From Paenibacillus sp. 481 (GTDB lineage Bacteria > Bacillota > Bacilli > Paenibacillales > Paenibacillaceae): a DNA stretch of 64,000 nucleotides. Below, piece by piece: positions 41,304 to 50,329 of the stretch. The translations under genes were made by a program, and so were the position numbers. The stretch covers positions 1,263,001 through 1,327,000 of the forward strand of contig NZ_CP075175.1 of assembly GCF_021223605.1 (NCBI RefSeq), written 5' to 3'. The number at the start of each line of letters is the position of its first letter. Position 1 is the stretch's first letter. The notes under the pieces are model-generated. The model worked only from the letters and a program-made list of their open reading frames with translations, had not been told where the DNA came from and did not search any database.

Positions 41304-42659
41304 TTATGCCTCCTCGATGATTTTTTTATAGGTTTGTTTTTGTTCCTCCGTTGCATAACTCTTATACTCCTCGTAGACTTTAACACATTTTATAAAAAGT
41401 TTGTCACTGTTAATACCTTGACATAACGCAAGACACAACATAATATTGTCCAACCCTTCAATAAATCTCATTTTTTGAAAAAAGTAGGATCCTAATTCAA
41501 ATCTAAAGCGCACATGTAATCCCTTACTAATTACATCTTGGTAATTTTCAAACTGAATAATTTCTTTAGAATATCTATGAATTATATCTTCTATTTGAAA
41601 CCTATGTAAATTAGCCGACTTAATAATTTTTAGTAATGAAGGCAATAGCTCTTGAGGATTTTTCTCTAAAAACTGCAAATATTCAGGTAGTATATCTATT
41701 TTACCAATCAACAAGTCTAAATTATATAAATTAGCAGCAGCCCATAATTTAAACTTTTGTACTGCTATTTGTCCTCTTTCATCCATTAGCTCAAACCAAC
41801 CAAGGTCAACATAACCTAACGTATAGCTTTTAGCCTCTTTATAATGACCCTGATTTTCTAGTGCCACCGCTTTCAGCAAGAAACCATTACCATAATACAC
41901 AACCAAGTGATGCGTTGTATTTATAATCTTATAAGACATATTATTTATACTTTTGCGCAACTCTTCCTTATATAAAATTGTCGCTAACTCCCTTAACTCG
42001 TCGGAAAACCTCTCCATATCCCCCCACTTCTGAAGCGTAAAACATAAATTAGCCAGCTTTAGAAGCGCATCCAACTGAATATTTTCCGGTAACCGCTTTC
42101 GATATGACTCAAAACGAATGATTGCCTTCCAGTTTTCCTCTGCATTGATTCCCTGTGAAGCAACAAACACACGATATTGACTCATGACAAATAAGTCCGC
42201 AAAGTTGTTCTTTTCATTATCAATTACGTACTGATAAAAAGGAATCGATTCCCGCTTTGCTCCGCTATGAAACAATTGTTCTGCGACAGAGAATAAAATC
42301 GGTAGGGAACTTTTTAAATCATCCAGCATTCTAGATACGACTGCATCAATACAATCCGAACAACCAACTTCAACGCAGCGAACTAAATATGGGACTATTC
42401 GAGGCCGTGATACTTTTTCATTACGAAAGCATTCATCAGGATACATATCATAAAGCCATCCCGGAGGCTGGTTAAAAGCTTTTGCTAATGCATCTAGCTG
42501 CTTAATCGTCATAGGACGATGTGGATTTGCATTTAAGATTAGACTCAAATGGCCGTTCATTATTCCTGATTCTTGACTTAATTTACTTAATGTATAGTTA
42601 TGTAGTTTCATTTGATGTTCAATCTCTGATCGTAAGGTACGGACAGGTGCTTGAACCAA
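41304..42659 (-). CDS. HTH-TPR (RRNPP-like) regulator, receptor 1, paired with the peptide gene
   Basis: 451 aa from TTG at 42659 (AAGGGAG upstream). Seen: Xre-type HTH at residues ~8-70 (TLSKLSQESGIMNGHLSLIL, MTIKQLDALAKAFNQPPGWL), a linker with paired Cys (VRCVEVGCSDC), then helical TPR-like repeats to the end (FYQYVIDNEKNNFADLFVMS, ENIQLDALLKLANLCFTLQK, RFRFELGSYFFQKMRFIEGL). This is the layout of PlcR/Rgg/AimR-type peptide-responsive regulators. The most diverged of four tandem paralogs and the only one followed by a signal-peptide gene, which it overlaps. Promoter at 42712-42740. Role inferred: cytoplasmic receptor for the encoded peptide. Confidence 0.82.
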   Translation of the reverse strand: MVQAPVRTLRSEIEHQMKLHNYTLSKLSQESGIMNGHLSLILNANPHRPMTIKQLDALAKAFNQPPGWLYDMYPDECFRNEKVSRPRIVPYLVRCVEVGCSDCIDAVVSRMLDDLKSSLPILFSVAEQLFHSGAKRESIPFYQYVIDNEKNNFADLFVMSQYRVFVASQGINAEENWKAIIRFESYRKRLPENIQLDALLKLANLCFTLQKWGDMERFSDELRELATILYKEELRKSINNMSYKIINTTHHLVVYYGNGFLLKAVALENQGHYKEAKSYTLGYVDLGWFELMDERGQIAVQKFKLWAAANLYNLDLLIGKIDILPEYLQFLEKNPQELLPSLLKIIKSANLHRFQIEDIIHRYSKEIIQFENYQDVISKGLHVRFRFELGSYFFQKMRFIEGLDNIMLCLALCQGINSDKLFIKCVKVYEEYKSYATEEQKQTYKKIIEEA

Positions 42660-42711
42660 GACAATAAACTCCCTTCTTACACTATTTTATTCCAACGATA
42701 ATTTTAAATTC

Positions 42712-42751
42712 ATTTTACCAACACCTTCTGCGAGTGTAAACAAAATTATCC
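42712..42751 (-). promoter_or_regulatory. Receptor 1 promoter with conserved motif
   Basis: TTTACA (42735-42740), 17 nt, TAAAAT (42712-42717). The block GGATAATTTTGTTTACACTC (42732-42751) recurs with one change at receptor 4. Confidence 0.65.
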
Positions 42752-42998
42752 ATGCGATGTTTAAATCTTACTCAAGTGAGATCCATCGCTAGATAATCAT
42801 TTATATTTCGATATCATCATTTAAAATCCATGTCCGTACTTTATAAACTCATTCTAATACATCTTAACTTACTAATAGAATCCTATACATGTTGTTTTTA
42901 TTAAATCTTTAACCATAGAAATACAAAAAATCGCCCTCTACAAGTCGGAAGTTTATTCCTTAATAGATTGACGACAATTGTATAGGACAAACCGTCCT
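42752..42998. other. Intergenic region between receptors 2 and 1
   Basis: AT-rich. Just after the receptor 2 stop is a small hairpin AGGAC-ggttt-GTCCT. No small gene with a signal sequence was found: the ATG-started frames are at most eight codons, and a 29-codon TTG frame is not signal-like. Confidence 0.4.
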
Positions 42999-44327
42999 CT
43001 ACTTTTGTTCTTCCTTAGTCTTAGACGAATGTTTCTCATATAACTTTATACATTCCATTAAGAACGCCTGATCACTATTCATTTCCTGATACAAATCAAT
43101 ACACATAGAGATGTTATCTAGACCTTCCACATATTTTCCTCTTTGAAAGTAATATACAGACAACTCAAATCTGAAGCGCAAATTTCGATTCTTATTAAAT
43201 ATGTCCTCATATTTACCAAAATGACTTATCTCATTAGCAAATAAATTTAATACATCTTCAATATGGAATTTATATTTATTTGCAGACTTAACAATGCATA
43301 ACAATGAAGGCAAAATCTCTTGTGGATTTTCCTTTATAAATTGTATATATTCAGGCAAAACACCGATTCTACCAACCATTAAATCTAAGTTATATAAATT
43401 AGCCTTAGCCCATAAATGGAATTTTTCAATTTCAGATCTTCCTAATTCATCTAGCACTTCAAACCAACTAAGATCAGCGTAGCCTAACGTGTATTCTATT
43501 GCTTGTTCATAACGTTCTTGTTTTGATAAGGCATCTGCTTTTAGAAGGAATCCGTGACCATAATATACTACTAAATGATACGCTGCCTTTAGAGGCTCAA
43601 CACCCTTTGTGCTTTTCTTTTTACGTAATTCATTTTCGTATAAAGCAATTGCCAATTCCCGCAATTCATCGGCATACCTCTCCATGTCCTTCCACTTTTG
43701 AAGGGTAGAACATAGATTAGCTAATTTAAGATGTGCATCCAGCTGAATATTTTCCGGTAACCGCTTACGATATGGTTCAAAGCGAATGACCGCTTTCCAG
43801 TTTTCCTCAGCATCCAACCCTTGTGAAGCAACAAAAAGGCGATATTGACTCATAACAAATATATCCGAAAAGTTATTTCTTTCATTATCAATGACATACC
43901 GATAAAAAGGAATGGATTCCTGTTTCAGCCCCGTATGGAATAGCTGTTCAGCGACTTCAAATAGAATCGGTAAAGAGCTTTTTAGATCTTCCAGCATTAT
44001 CGATACGACCGTCTCGACGCAATCGAAACGGCCAATTTGAACACATCGAATGAAATACGGGATAACACGGGGCCGTGATACTTTTTCATGACGAAAGCAT
44101 TCTTCAGGATACAGCTCATAAAGCCAACCTTCCGGCTGGTCAAAGGCCCTTCCAATAGCATCTAACTGCTTAATCGTCATCGGACGAGGTGGATTTGCAT
44201 TCAATATTAAGCTTAAATGACCGTTCATTATTCCGGACTCTTGACTTAACTTGATCAATCTATAGTTATGAATCTTCATTTGATGTTCAATTTCAGATCG
44301 CAAAGTACGGATGGGGGCTGGAACCAA
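42999..44327 (-). CDS. HTH-TPR (RRNPP-like) regulator, receptor 2, orphan
   Basis: 442 aa from TTG at 44327 with AAGGGAG; the product starts VPAPIRTLRSEIEHQM like its paralogs. HTH at ~8-70 (RLIKLSQESGIMNGHLSLIL), TPR-like helices to the end. The first ~215 residues differ from receptor 3 at only about a dozen positions by eye, whereas the second half (from ELRELAIALYENEL on) differs at many. No propeptide gene follows. It probably has its own promoter in 44352-44460 (a TAAAAT -10 is present), but the -35 is unclear. Function inferred from architecture. Confidence 0.8.
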   Translation of the reverse strand: MVPAPIRTLRSEIEHQMKIHNYRLIKLSQESGIMNGHLSLILNANPPRPMTIKQLDAIGRAFDQPEGWLYELYPEECFRHEKVSRPRVIPYFIRCVQIGRFDCVETVVSIMLEDLKSSLPILFEVAEQLFHTGLKQESIPFYRYVIDNERNNFSDIFVMSQYRLFVASQGLDAEENWKAVIRFEPYRKRLPENIQLDAHLKLANLCSTLQKWKDMERYADELRELAIALYENELRKKKSTKGVEPLKAAYHLVVYYGHGFLLKADALSKQERYEQAIEYTLGYADLSWFEVLDELGRSEIEKFHLWAKANLYNLDLMVGRIGVLPEYIQFIKENPQEILPSLLCIVKSANKYKFHIEDVLNLFANEISHFGKYEDIFNKNRNLRFRFELSVYYFQRGKYVEGLDNISMCIDLYQEMNSDQAFLMECIKLYEKHSSKTKEEQK

Positions 44328-44502
44328 GATAAGTAGCTCCCTTCTAAACAATAGTCAAAGTTCTCATATATTATTAATTTCTACACGCACCAAAATTAAC
44401 CGGTACACTTCTCTATAATTTTATCACTCTACTTCAATAAAGAAAGAGAGAGTGTGAAAATGATCAATTTCACTTTATAATCACATATTATCTCGATCAA
44501 GT

Positions 44503-45816
44503 CTAAGTCTTAAATTTATGTTCTTCATATAATTTGATACACTCCAATAAGAACGTCTCATCACTATTCATTCCCTGACACAAAGCGATACAGAAAGAAA
44601 TAGTATCTATCCCTTCTACATACTTCCCTCTTTGAAAATAGTATGTAGCTAAATCGAATCTAAAGCGTAAATGCAATCCTCTTTTAAAGACATCCTCATA
44701 TTTATCAAATCGACTTATTTCATATGAGAACTCATGTAAAACATCTTCGATTTGAAAAGTGTGCATATTTGCCGCTTTAACGATCGTCACTAATCCAGGC
44801 AAAATCTCATGTGGATTAACCCTTAGATACTGCAAATAATCAGGCAGAACACCAATATTTCCAATTAGCATATCTAATGTGAACAAATTTCCTTTGGCCC
44901 ACAACTGGAACCTTTTAACTTCAAATTGCCCTGTCTCATCTAGGGTTTCAAACCAACTAAGATCAGCATAACCTAGTGTATATTCTTTCGATTGCTCATA
45001 AAACCCTTGATGTTTTAAAGCTAGTGCTTTTAAAAGAAAACCTAATCCATAATAAGCAACCAAATGATATGTTGCTTTCAGAGGTTCCGAAATCTTATCA
45101 CTATTCTTTTTTCGCAGCTCATTTTTATATAAAATGGTTGCGAGTTCTCTTAATTCGTCGGCATACCGCTCCATGTCCTTCCATTTTTGAAGCGTAAAAC
45201 ATAGGTTAGCTAATTTAAGATGTGCATCCAGCTGGATATTTTCCGGTAACCGCTTACGATATGGTTCAAAGCGAATGACCGCTCTCCAGTTTTCCTCAGC
45301 ATCCAACCCTTGTGAAGCAACAAAAAGGCGATATTGACTCATAACAAATATATCCGAAAAGTTATTTCTTTCATTCTCAATGACATACCGATAAAAAGGA
45401 ATGGATTCCTGTTTCAGCCCCGTATGGAATAGCTGTTCAGCGACTTCAAATAGAATCAGCAAAGAGCTTTTTAGATCTTCCAGCATTATCGATACGACCG
45501 CCTCGACGCAATCGAAACGACCAATTTGAACACACTTAATGAAATATGGGATAACACGGGGGCGTGATACTTTTTCATGACGAAAACATTCTTCAGAGTA
45601 CAGCTCATAAAGCCAACCTTCCGGCTGGTCAAAGGCTCTTCCAATTGCATCTAGCTGCTTAATCGTCATCGGGCGGGGCGGGTTTGCGTTCAGGATTAAG
45701 CTTAAATGACCATTATTTATTCCGGATTGTTGACTTAATTTGCTCAGTGTATAGTTGTGAATCTTCATTTGATGTTCAATTTCAGATCGCAAAGTACGGA
45801 TGGGGGCTGGAACCAA
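44503..45816 (-). CDS. HTH-TPR (RRNPP-like) regulator, receptor 3, orphan
   Basis: 437 aa from TTG at 45816 (AAGGGAG upstream), starting VPAPIRTLRSEIEHQM. HTH contains TLSKLSQQSGINNGHLSLIL; its recognition region is the same as in receptors 2 and 4 apart from a few residues, so the same operator is likely. The TPR half is distinct (KHQGFYEQSKEYTLGYADLS, FQIEDVLHEFSYEISRFDKY). Only about 70 bp separate it from the receptor 4 stop, so co-transcription with receptor 4 is likely. No peptide gene follows the stop codon. Confidence 0.8.
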   Translation of the reverse strand: MVPAPIRTLRSEIEHQMKIHNYTLSKLSQQSGINNGHLSLILNANPPRPMTIKQLDAIGRAFDQPEGWLYELYSEECFRHEKVSRPRVIPYFIKCVQIGRFDCVEAVVSIMLEDLKSSLLILFEVAEQLFHTGLKQESIPFYRYVIENERNNFSDIFVMSQYRLFVASQGLDAEENWRAVIRFEPYRKRLPENIQLDAHLKLANLCFTLQKWKDMERYADELRELATILYKNELRKKNSDKISEPLKATYHLVAYYGLGFLLKALALKHQGFYEQSKEYTLGYADLSWFETLDETGQFEVKRFQLWAKGNLFTLDMLIGNIGVLPDYLQYLRVNPHEILPGLVTIVKAANMHTFQIEDVLHEFSYEISRFDKYEDVFKRGLHLRFRFDLATYYFQRGKYVEGIDTISFCIALCQGMNSDETFLLECIKLYEEHKFKT

Positions 45817-45885
45817 TACAATAAGCTCCCTTCTTACAGTAATTACGTACATTATTAAATCTCAATTTATTCCTACTCTTACCTA

Positions 45886-47217
45886 TTAGTAAGTTTGATC
45901 CTCGTCAACTTTCAAACTATATTCTTCATGTAGCTTAATACATTCTATTAAGAAAGCTCTGTTACTATTCATCCCTTGGCATAAAGTAAGGCAATGGGAG
46001 AGCTTGTCTAGTCCTTCAATATACTTTTTTCGATTGAAGTAATAGATGGACATATCGAATGTGAATTGAATATTACGATCCTTATTAAATATATCTTCAT
46101 ACATGTTAAATTGATTAATTTCATCAGAAAATTGTTCTAAAATATGCTCAATATCAAATTGATGTCTATTCGCCATTTTTACGATGGTTAGTAATGCAGG
46201 AAACAACTCTTTAGTATGTACCTTTAAAAAATTAACATAATCATTTAGAATGGCCATATTACCCATCAATAGTTCTAATCGATACAAGTTTGATTTTGCC
46301 CACACTTGGAACTTTTGAACTTCTGAACGTCCTATTTCATTTAATAATTCAAACTCACTAAGGTCAGCATAACCTAATGTATATTTTTTTGATTCCTCAT
46401 AACATTCTTGATTTTCGAGGGCCAATGCTTTCAATAGGAAACCCTGCCCATAATACGCTACTAAATGGTACGTTGCTTTTAGTGACTCGGTAATCTTTTT
46501 GCTTTTCTTTTTGCGCAATTCATTTTCATGTAATACAATAGCCAATCCCCTCAACTCATCAGCATACCGCTCCAGGTCCTTCCACTTTTGCAGCGTAAAG
46601 CACAGATTAGCTAGTTTGAGGTGCGCATCCAGCTGTATATTTTCCGGTAACCGCTTCCGATACGGTTCAAAGCGAATGACCGCTTTCCAATTCTCTTCGG
46701 CATCCAATCCTTGCGAAGCAACAAAATAGCGATATTGACTCATAACAAATATATCCGAAAAGTTGTTTCTTTCATTCTCAATGACATACTTATAAAAAGG
46801 AATGGACTCCTGTTTCGAGTCGTTATGAAATAACTGCTCTGCGACTTCAAATAGAATCGACAAAGAGCTTTTTAGATCTTCCAGCATTATCGATACGACC
46901 GCCTCGACACAATCGAAACGACCAATTTGAACACATCGAATGAAATACGGAATAACACGGGGCCGTGATAATTTTTCATGACGGAAACATTCTTCAGGGT
47001 ACAATTCATAAAGCCAACCTTCCGGCTGGTCAAAAGCCCGACCAATAGCATCTAACTGCTTAATCGTCATCGGACGGGGTGGATTTGCATTCAATATTAA
47101 ACTTAAATGACCGTTCATTAATCCTGACTTTTGACTTAATTGGATCAATCTATAGTTATGCGTTTTCATTTGATGCTCAATTTCAGATCGTAAAGTACGG
47201 ATGGGGGCTGGAACCAA
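45886..47217 (-). CDS. HTH-TPR (RRNPP-like) regulator, receptor 4, orphan
   Basis: 443 aa from TTG at 47217 with AAGGGAG. HTH contains RLIQLSQKSGLMNGHLSLIL. The N-terminal half is nearly the same as in receptors 2 and 3. The C-terminal half is divergent (LMGNMAILNDYVNFLKVHTK, IEHILEQFSDEINQFNMYED). First gene of the array, with a promoter at 47271-47299 sharing a conserved upstream block with receptor 1. No propeptide gene follows directly; receptor 3 does. Probably an orphan receptor that either binds the single encoded peptide or a peptide coded elsewhere. Confidence 0.8.
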   Translation of the reverse strand: MVPAPIRTLRSEIEHQMKTHNYRLIQLSQKSGLMNGHLSLILNANPPRPMTIKQLDAIGRAFDQPEGWLYELYPEECFRHEKLSRPRVIPYFIRCVQIGRFDCVEAVVSIMLEDLKSSLSILFEVAEQLFHNDSKQESIPFYKYVIENERNNFSDIFVMSQYRYFVASQGLDAEENWKAVIRFEPYRKRLPENIQLDAHLKLANLCFTLQKWKDLERYADELRGLAIVLHENELRKKKSKKITESLKATYHLVAYYGQGFLLKALALENQECYEESKKYTLGYADLSEFELLNEIGRSEVQKFQVWAKSNLYRLELLMGNMAILNDYVNFLKVHTKELFPALLTIVKMANRHQFDIEHILEQFSDEINQFNMYEDIFNKDRNIQFTFDMSIYYFNRKKYIEGLDKLSHCLTLCQGMNSNRAFLIECIKLHEEYSLKVDEDQTY

Positions 47218-47270
47218 GGCAATTTAGCTCCCTTCTTACAATGTGTAGTCGTTCACGTTTATTTTAAATA

Positions 47271-47310
47271 ATTTTATCAATGTATCCCAAGAGTGTAAAC
47301 AATATTATCC
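47271..47310 (-). promoter_or_regulatory. Receptor 4 promoter with conserved motif
   Basis: TTTACA (47294-47299), 17 nt, TAAAAT (47271-47276). The block GGATAATATTGTTTACACTC (47291-47310) matches receptor 1 at 19 of 20 positions, beyond what a plain -35 requires. Confidence 0.65.
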
Positions 47311-47352
47311 ATTAAAAAGCACCGCTTTATAGAGATATTATGAGTGCGCAAT

Positions 47353-47397
47353 AAAAAACAGCGCCTCGGAAAGATGCATTATCCGCTCGCTGTTTTT
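47353..47397 (-). terminator. Terminator of the membrane-anchored protein gene
   Basis: AAAAACAGCG...CGCTGTTTTTT with six T on the minus strand, 20 bp after the 47417 stop. The A/T-rich flanks make it usable in both directions. Confidence 0.8.
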
Positions 47398-47416
47398 TAA
47401 AATAGCTCAATTAAGT

Positions 47417-48205
47417 TTATTTCAAATAATCCGACAGGATGAGTTCAAATGTCTTATACTGACTTGGATCATCTTTTGCAAACACTTTTACAAGCATAGG
47501 GTCATCAAAAATAAATGCCTCAGGGTCAATATATACTAACTTAAAATTGTTTTCTGATGGTGAATTTCCGACATCGCTAATTTCAACTTCATTTCCATCT
47601 TGAAACAAATTCACTGCGTAAAACTTTGCGTTATGTCTAAAATGAATTTCTAGTATAATCCTATCCATACGTACATTTTTCCTAACTTCCGCCACAGTTA
47701 TGGTCCTATCTTTATGATAATATTCGATATACGACTTTTGAGCAGCTCTATAGTAAGGAGTTGAAATATATGCTTCATAAATCTCTCCATCTATTTGGTC
47801 CTCAACAACTGGCAGTTTAAAACGATCTCTATAATCATATCTTTTACCCGCTTTAATAGCTTCTCTTATTTGATCATTACTGATCCATAGCGGATTTTCA
47901 CTAGCTGTTTTATCACTTGCCTTCTTTTTCTTTACATCTATAGGTAGCTGTACATCAGCAGCAGGCTTTTCAACTTTAACCTTAGCTGTTGCCGTTGCTT
48001 CTGCAGGCTTTTCGGACTTTTCGGGCTTTTCGGGCTTTTTAACTTCTGATCGAGCTTCTTTTTCAACAGTTGGCTGCTGATTAACCTTCGTGGATTGAAC
48101 GTAAATTCGCTTTTTGTCCTCAAGCTCGTTATAAATATATACACCCATCGTACTAATAACGCCTAGCAAAATAATGATAATGATAACTTGTATAGTGGTC
48201 TTCAA
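47417..48205 (-). CDS. Membrane-anchored protein of unknown function with a KPEKPEK linker
   Basis: 262 aa. Seen: one N-terminal membrane segment (TIQVIIIIILLGVISTMGVY) with little before it, so the rest is outside the cell. A charged low-complexity linker follows (VKKPEKPEKSEKPAEATATA), then a folded domain of about 160 aa (SNDQIREAIKAGKRYDYRDR, DGEIYEAYISTPYYRAAQKS, VRKNVRMDRIILEIHFRHNA, KTFELILSDYLK). I do not recognise the domain. It is not obviously part of the receptor array upstream, and it has its own terminator. Confidence 0.8.
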   Translation of the reverse strand: MKTTIQVIIIIILLGVISTMGVYIYNELEDKKRIYVQSTKVNQQPTVEKEARSEVKKPEKPEKSEKPAEATATAKVKVEKPAADVQLPIDVKKKKASDKTASENPLWISNDQIREAIKAGKRYDYRDRFKLPVVEDQIDGEIYEAYISTPYYRAAQKSYIEYYHKDRTITVAEVRKNVRMDRIILEIHFRHNAKFYAVNLFQDGNEVEISDVGNSPSENNFKLVYIDPEAFIFDDPMLVKVFAKDDPSQYKTFELILSDYLK

Positions 48206-48332
48206 CTGCCATACAACCCCTTCTGTTCTCTTTATAACTTCTGCGTATTAAAAATAGGTATTTTCACCCACTACTTTCATAATCATCGGTAAAATAGACT
48301 TATATATTTAGATCCCAACCTATTTCCCCCAT

Positions 48333-48376
48333 AAAAAAAAGGTTAGAACCTCAACCTAACGGCTGAGGCTCTAACC
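48333..48376 (-). terminator. Terminator of the glucosidase gene
   Basis: GGTTAGA-a-CCTCA pairs with TGAGG-c-TCTAACC; eight T follow on the minus strand. Confidence 0.85.
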
Positions 48377-48431
48377 ACACTAATCGTATTAACGTTATAA
48401 ACCACACTAACTATATCCATTACCTAAACAA

Positions 48432-50114
48432 TTAAACGATTTCCAACACCAACGCCTCGAACGGACGCAATGTTGCATCTTCGAGTGTTGCGAACGGTAT
48501 ATCGTCATAGTTGCCGATCACACGCGTGAAGCTCTGACCCTTCCACTCCGCTGGACAATGGAACGCCACATCATGCTTCGCAAAGTTAAGCACCACGACC
48601 CACGTCTTTCCTTCCCACGTACGCGTGTATGCGTAAATGTTGTCATCGTGCTCCAAGAAGAGACGGTAGTCACCGTATACCATAATTGGATGCTGCTTAC
48701 GCAGACGGATAAGGGCTTGATAGTAATAGAAAATCGAATTCGGATCGGCAAGCACTTGCTTCGCATTGATCGCCTTATAATTCGGATTCGCTTCCAGCCA
48801 AGGTGTACCTGTTGTAAAGCCGCCATGCTCGCTCTCATCCCATTGCACAGGTGTACGCGCATTATCGCGTCCTTTGACATAGATAGACTGCATCACATCA
48901 GCTGGATGTTTGCCGTGCTGTTCTACCGCTTCCTTGTACATGTTCAGCGTCTCGATGTCTTTGTACTGCGCGATGCTATCAAAACGCACGTTCGTCATGC
49001 CCATCTCTTCGCCTTGGTAAATGTATGGCGTGCCTTTCAGCGTGTGCAACAGTGTCGCTAACATTTTAGCTGACTCGCCACGATATTGACCGTCATCGCC
49101 AAAACGCGACACCATCCGCGGCTGATCGTGGTTGTTCAAATACAAGCTGTTCCAGCCTCTATCCGCCAAGCCGACTTGCCATTTATGCAAAATACCGCGC
49201 AACTGGTGCAGCGTCCACGGTGCTAAGTCCCATTTGCCACCTGGGCCGGAACCAATATCAACGTGTTCGAATTGGAACACCATATTAAGCGCGCCATCAT
49301 GTTCATCCGTAATTTCTTGCGCCTGTATTTCGTTTACGCCCGGCATTTCACCGACCGTTAATACCTCATCATAGCGATCAAGCACCTCACGCTTCATTTC
49401 AAGCAGATGCTCCATCAACTTTGGTCCGTTCATAAAATGCTCGCCACCCCAAGCGTAGCGATCATCACCAACACTAGGCAGCCCCGGCGTCTTCGAAATA
49501 AAGTTGATGACGTCCATACGGAATCCGTCAACCCCTTTATCGAGCCACCAGCGCATCATTTCATATATTTCCGCACGCAAGCGTGGGTTTTCCCAATTTA
49601 AGTCGGGCTGCTTTTTCGAGAACAAGTGTAAGAAGTATTCATCTGAACGCTCATCATACTCCCAAGCAGAACCGCTAAATACCGACGTCCAGTTGTTCGG
49701 CTCAAAGCCATCCTTGCCTGCACGCCAATAATAATAATCACGATAAGGGCTATCTGCTTCGCGGGACGATACGAACCAATTATGCTCATCCGACGTATGG
49801 TTCACAACCAAGTCCATCACAAGCTTGATTCCCCGTTGGTGCATGCCTTCAATTAGCTCTTCCCAGTCTGCCATCGTACCGAATTCCTCATGAATCGCAC
49901 GGTAGTCGCTAATGTCGTAACCGTTATCATCATTGGGCGAATTGTAAACCGGAGAAAGCCAAATGACGTTAATGCCCAGCTCTTTCAAATAGTCTAGCTT
50001 CGAAATAATACCTTGCAAATCCCCGATTCCGTCGCCGTTACTATCCTTAAAGCTGCGCGGATAAATTTGATACACAACCGCTTCTTTCCAGAATGTTTGC
50101 TTTGCTTCTTTCAT
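48432..50114 (-). CDS. GH13 oligo-1,6-glucosidase/alpha-glucosidase (MalL-like)
   Basis: 560 aa; GGAGAG before ATG. Cytoplasmic GH13 exo-enzyme acting on isomaltose, sucrose or maltose-type oligosaccharides. Seen: VVYQIYPRSFKDSNGDGIGD, region DLVVNHTSDEHNWF, catalytic nucleophile Asp in GVDGFRMDVINFI, acid Glu in VLTVGEMPGV, third Asp in LNNHDQPRMVSRFG, and the family's GTPYIYQGEEMGMTN. No signal peptide. A possible cre site lies upstream, so CcpA control is likely. The preferred linkage is not decided from the sequence alone; the length and MPGV region favour the oligo-1,6-glucosidase group. Confidence 0.93.
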   Translation of the reverse strand: MKEAKQTFWKEAVVYQIYPRSFKDSNGDGIGDLQGIISKLDYLKELGINVIWLSPVYNSPNDDNGYDISDYRAIHEEFGTMADWEELIEGMHQRGIKLVMDLVVNHTSDEHNWFVSSREADSPYRDYYYWRAGKDGFEPNNWTSVFSGSAWEYDERSDEYFLHLFSKKQPDLNWENPRLRAEIYEMMRWWLDKGVDGFRMDVINFISKTPGLPSVGDDRYAWGGEHFMNGPKLMEHLLEMKREVLDRYDEVLTVGEMPGVNEIQAQEITDEHDGALNMVFQFEHVDIGSGPGGKWDLAPWTLHQLRGILHKWQVGLADRGWNSLYLNNHDQPRMVSRFGDDGQYRGESAKMLATLLHTLKGTPYIYQGEEMGMTNVRFDSIAQYKDIETLNMYKEAVEQHGKHPADVMQSIYVKGRDNARTPVQWDESEHGGFTTGTPWLEANPNYKAINAKQVLADPNSIFYYYQALIRLRKQHPIMVYGDYRLFLEHDDNIYAYTRTWEGKTWVVVLNFAKHDVAFHCPAEWKGQSFTRVIGNYDDIPFATLEDATLRPFEALVLEIV

Positions 50115-50148
50115 GATGATGTTCTCTCCTTTAACCCATGTTGTCTTA

Positions 50149-50162
50149 GCTAAGCGCTTACA
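50149..50162 (-). promoter_or_regulatory. Candidate cre (CcpA) site upstream of the glucosidase gene
   Basis: GCTAAGCGCTTACA (plus) matches TGWAANCGNTNWCA at 12 of 14 positions. It lies about 35 bp before the glucosidase start, in its promoter region. Confidence 0.5.
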
Positions 50163-50329
50163 AACTGGAGCAAATACGCTTTTGCACTCGCTCGCTTATG
50201 TTTATCTCTCTCTTTTATCATACATCGGTTTCCAGCCAATTGCACGTTACGCATGTGTATTTGTATTTTCACGAGTACATATTTTTAAGCTTTAATTTTC
50301 ACACTAGTACAAGATAGGAGATGACAGGA

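Noticed and set aside
42890-42998. 29-codon TTG-started frame behind receptor 2 as its propeptide
   Set aside because: The hydrophobic part is at the wrong end, there is no signal-peptide layout and the start is weak.
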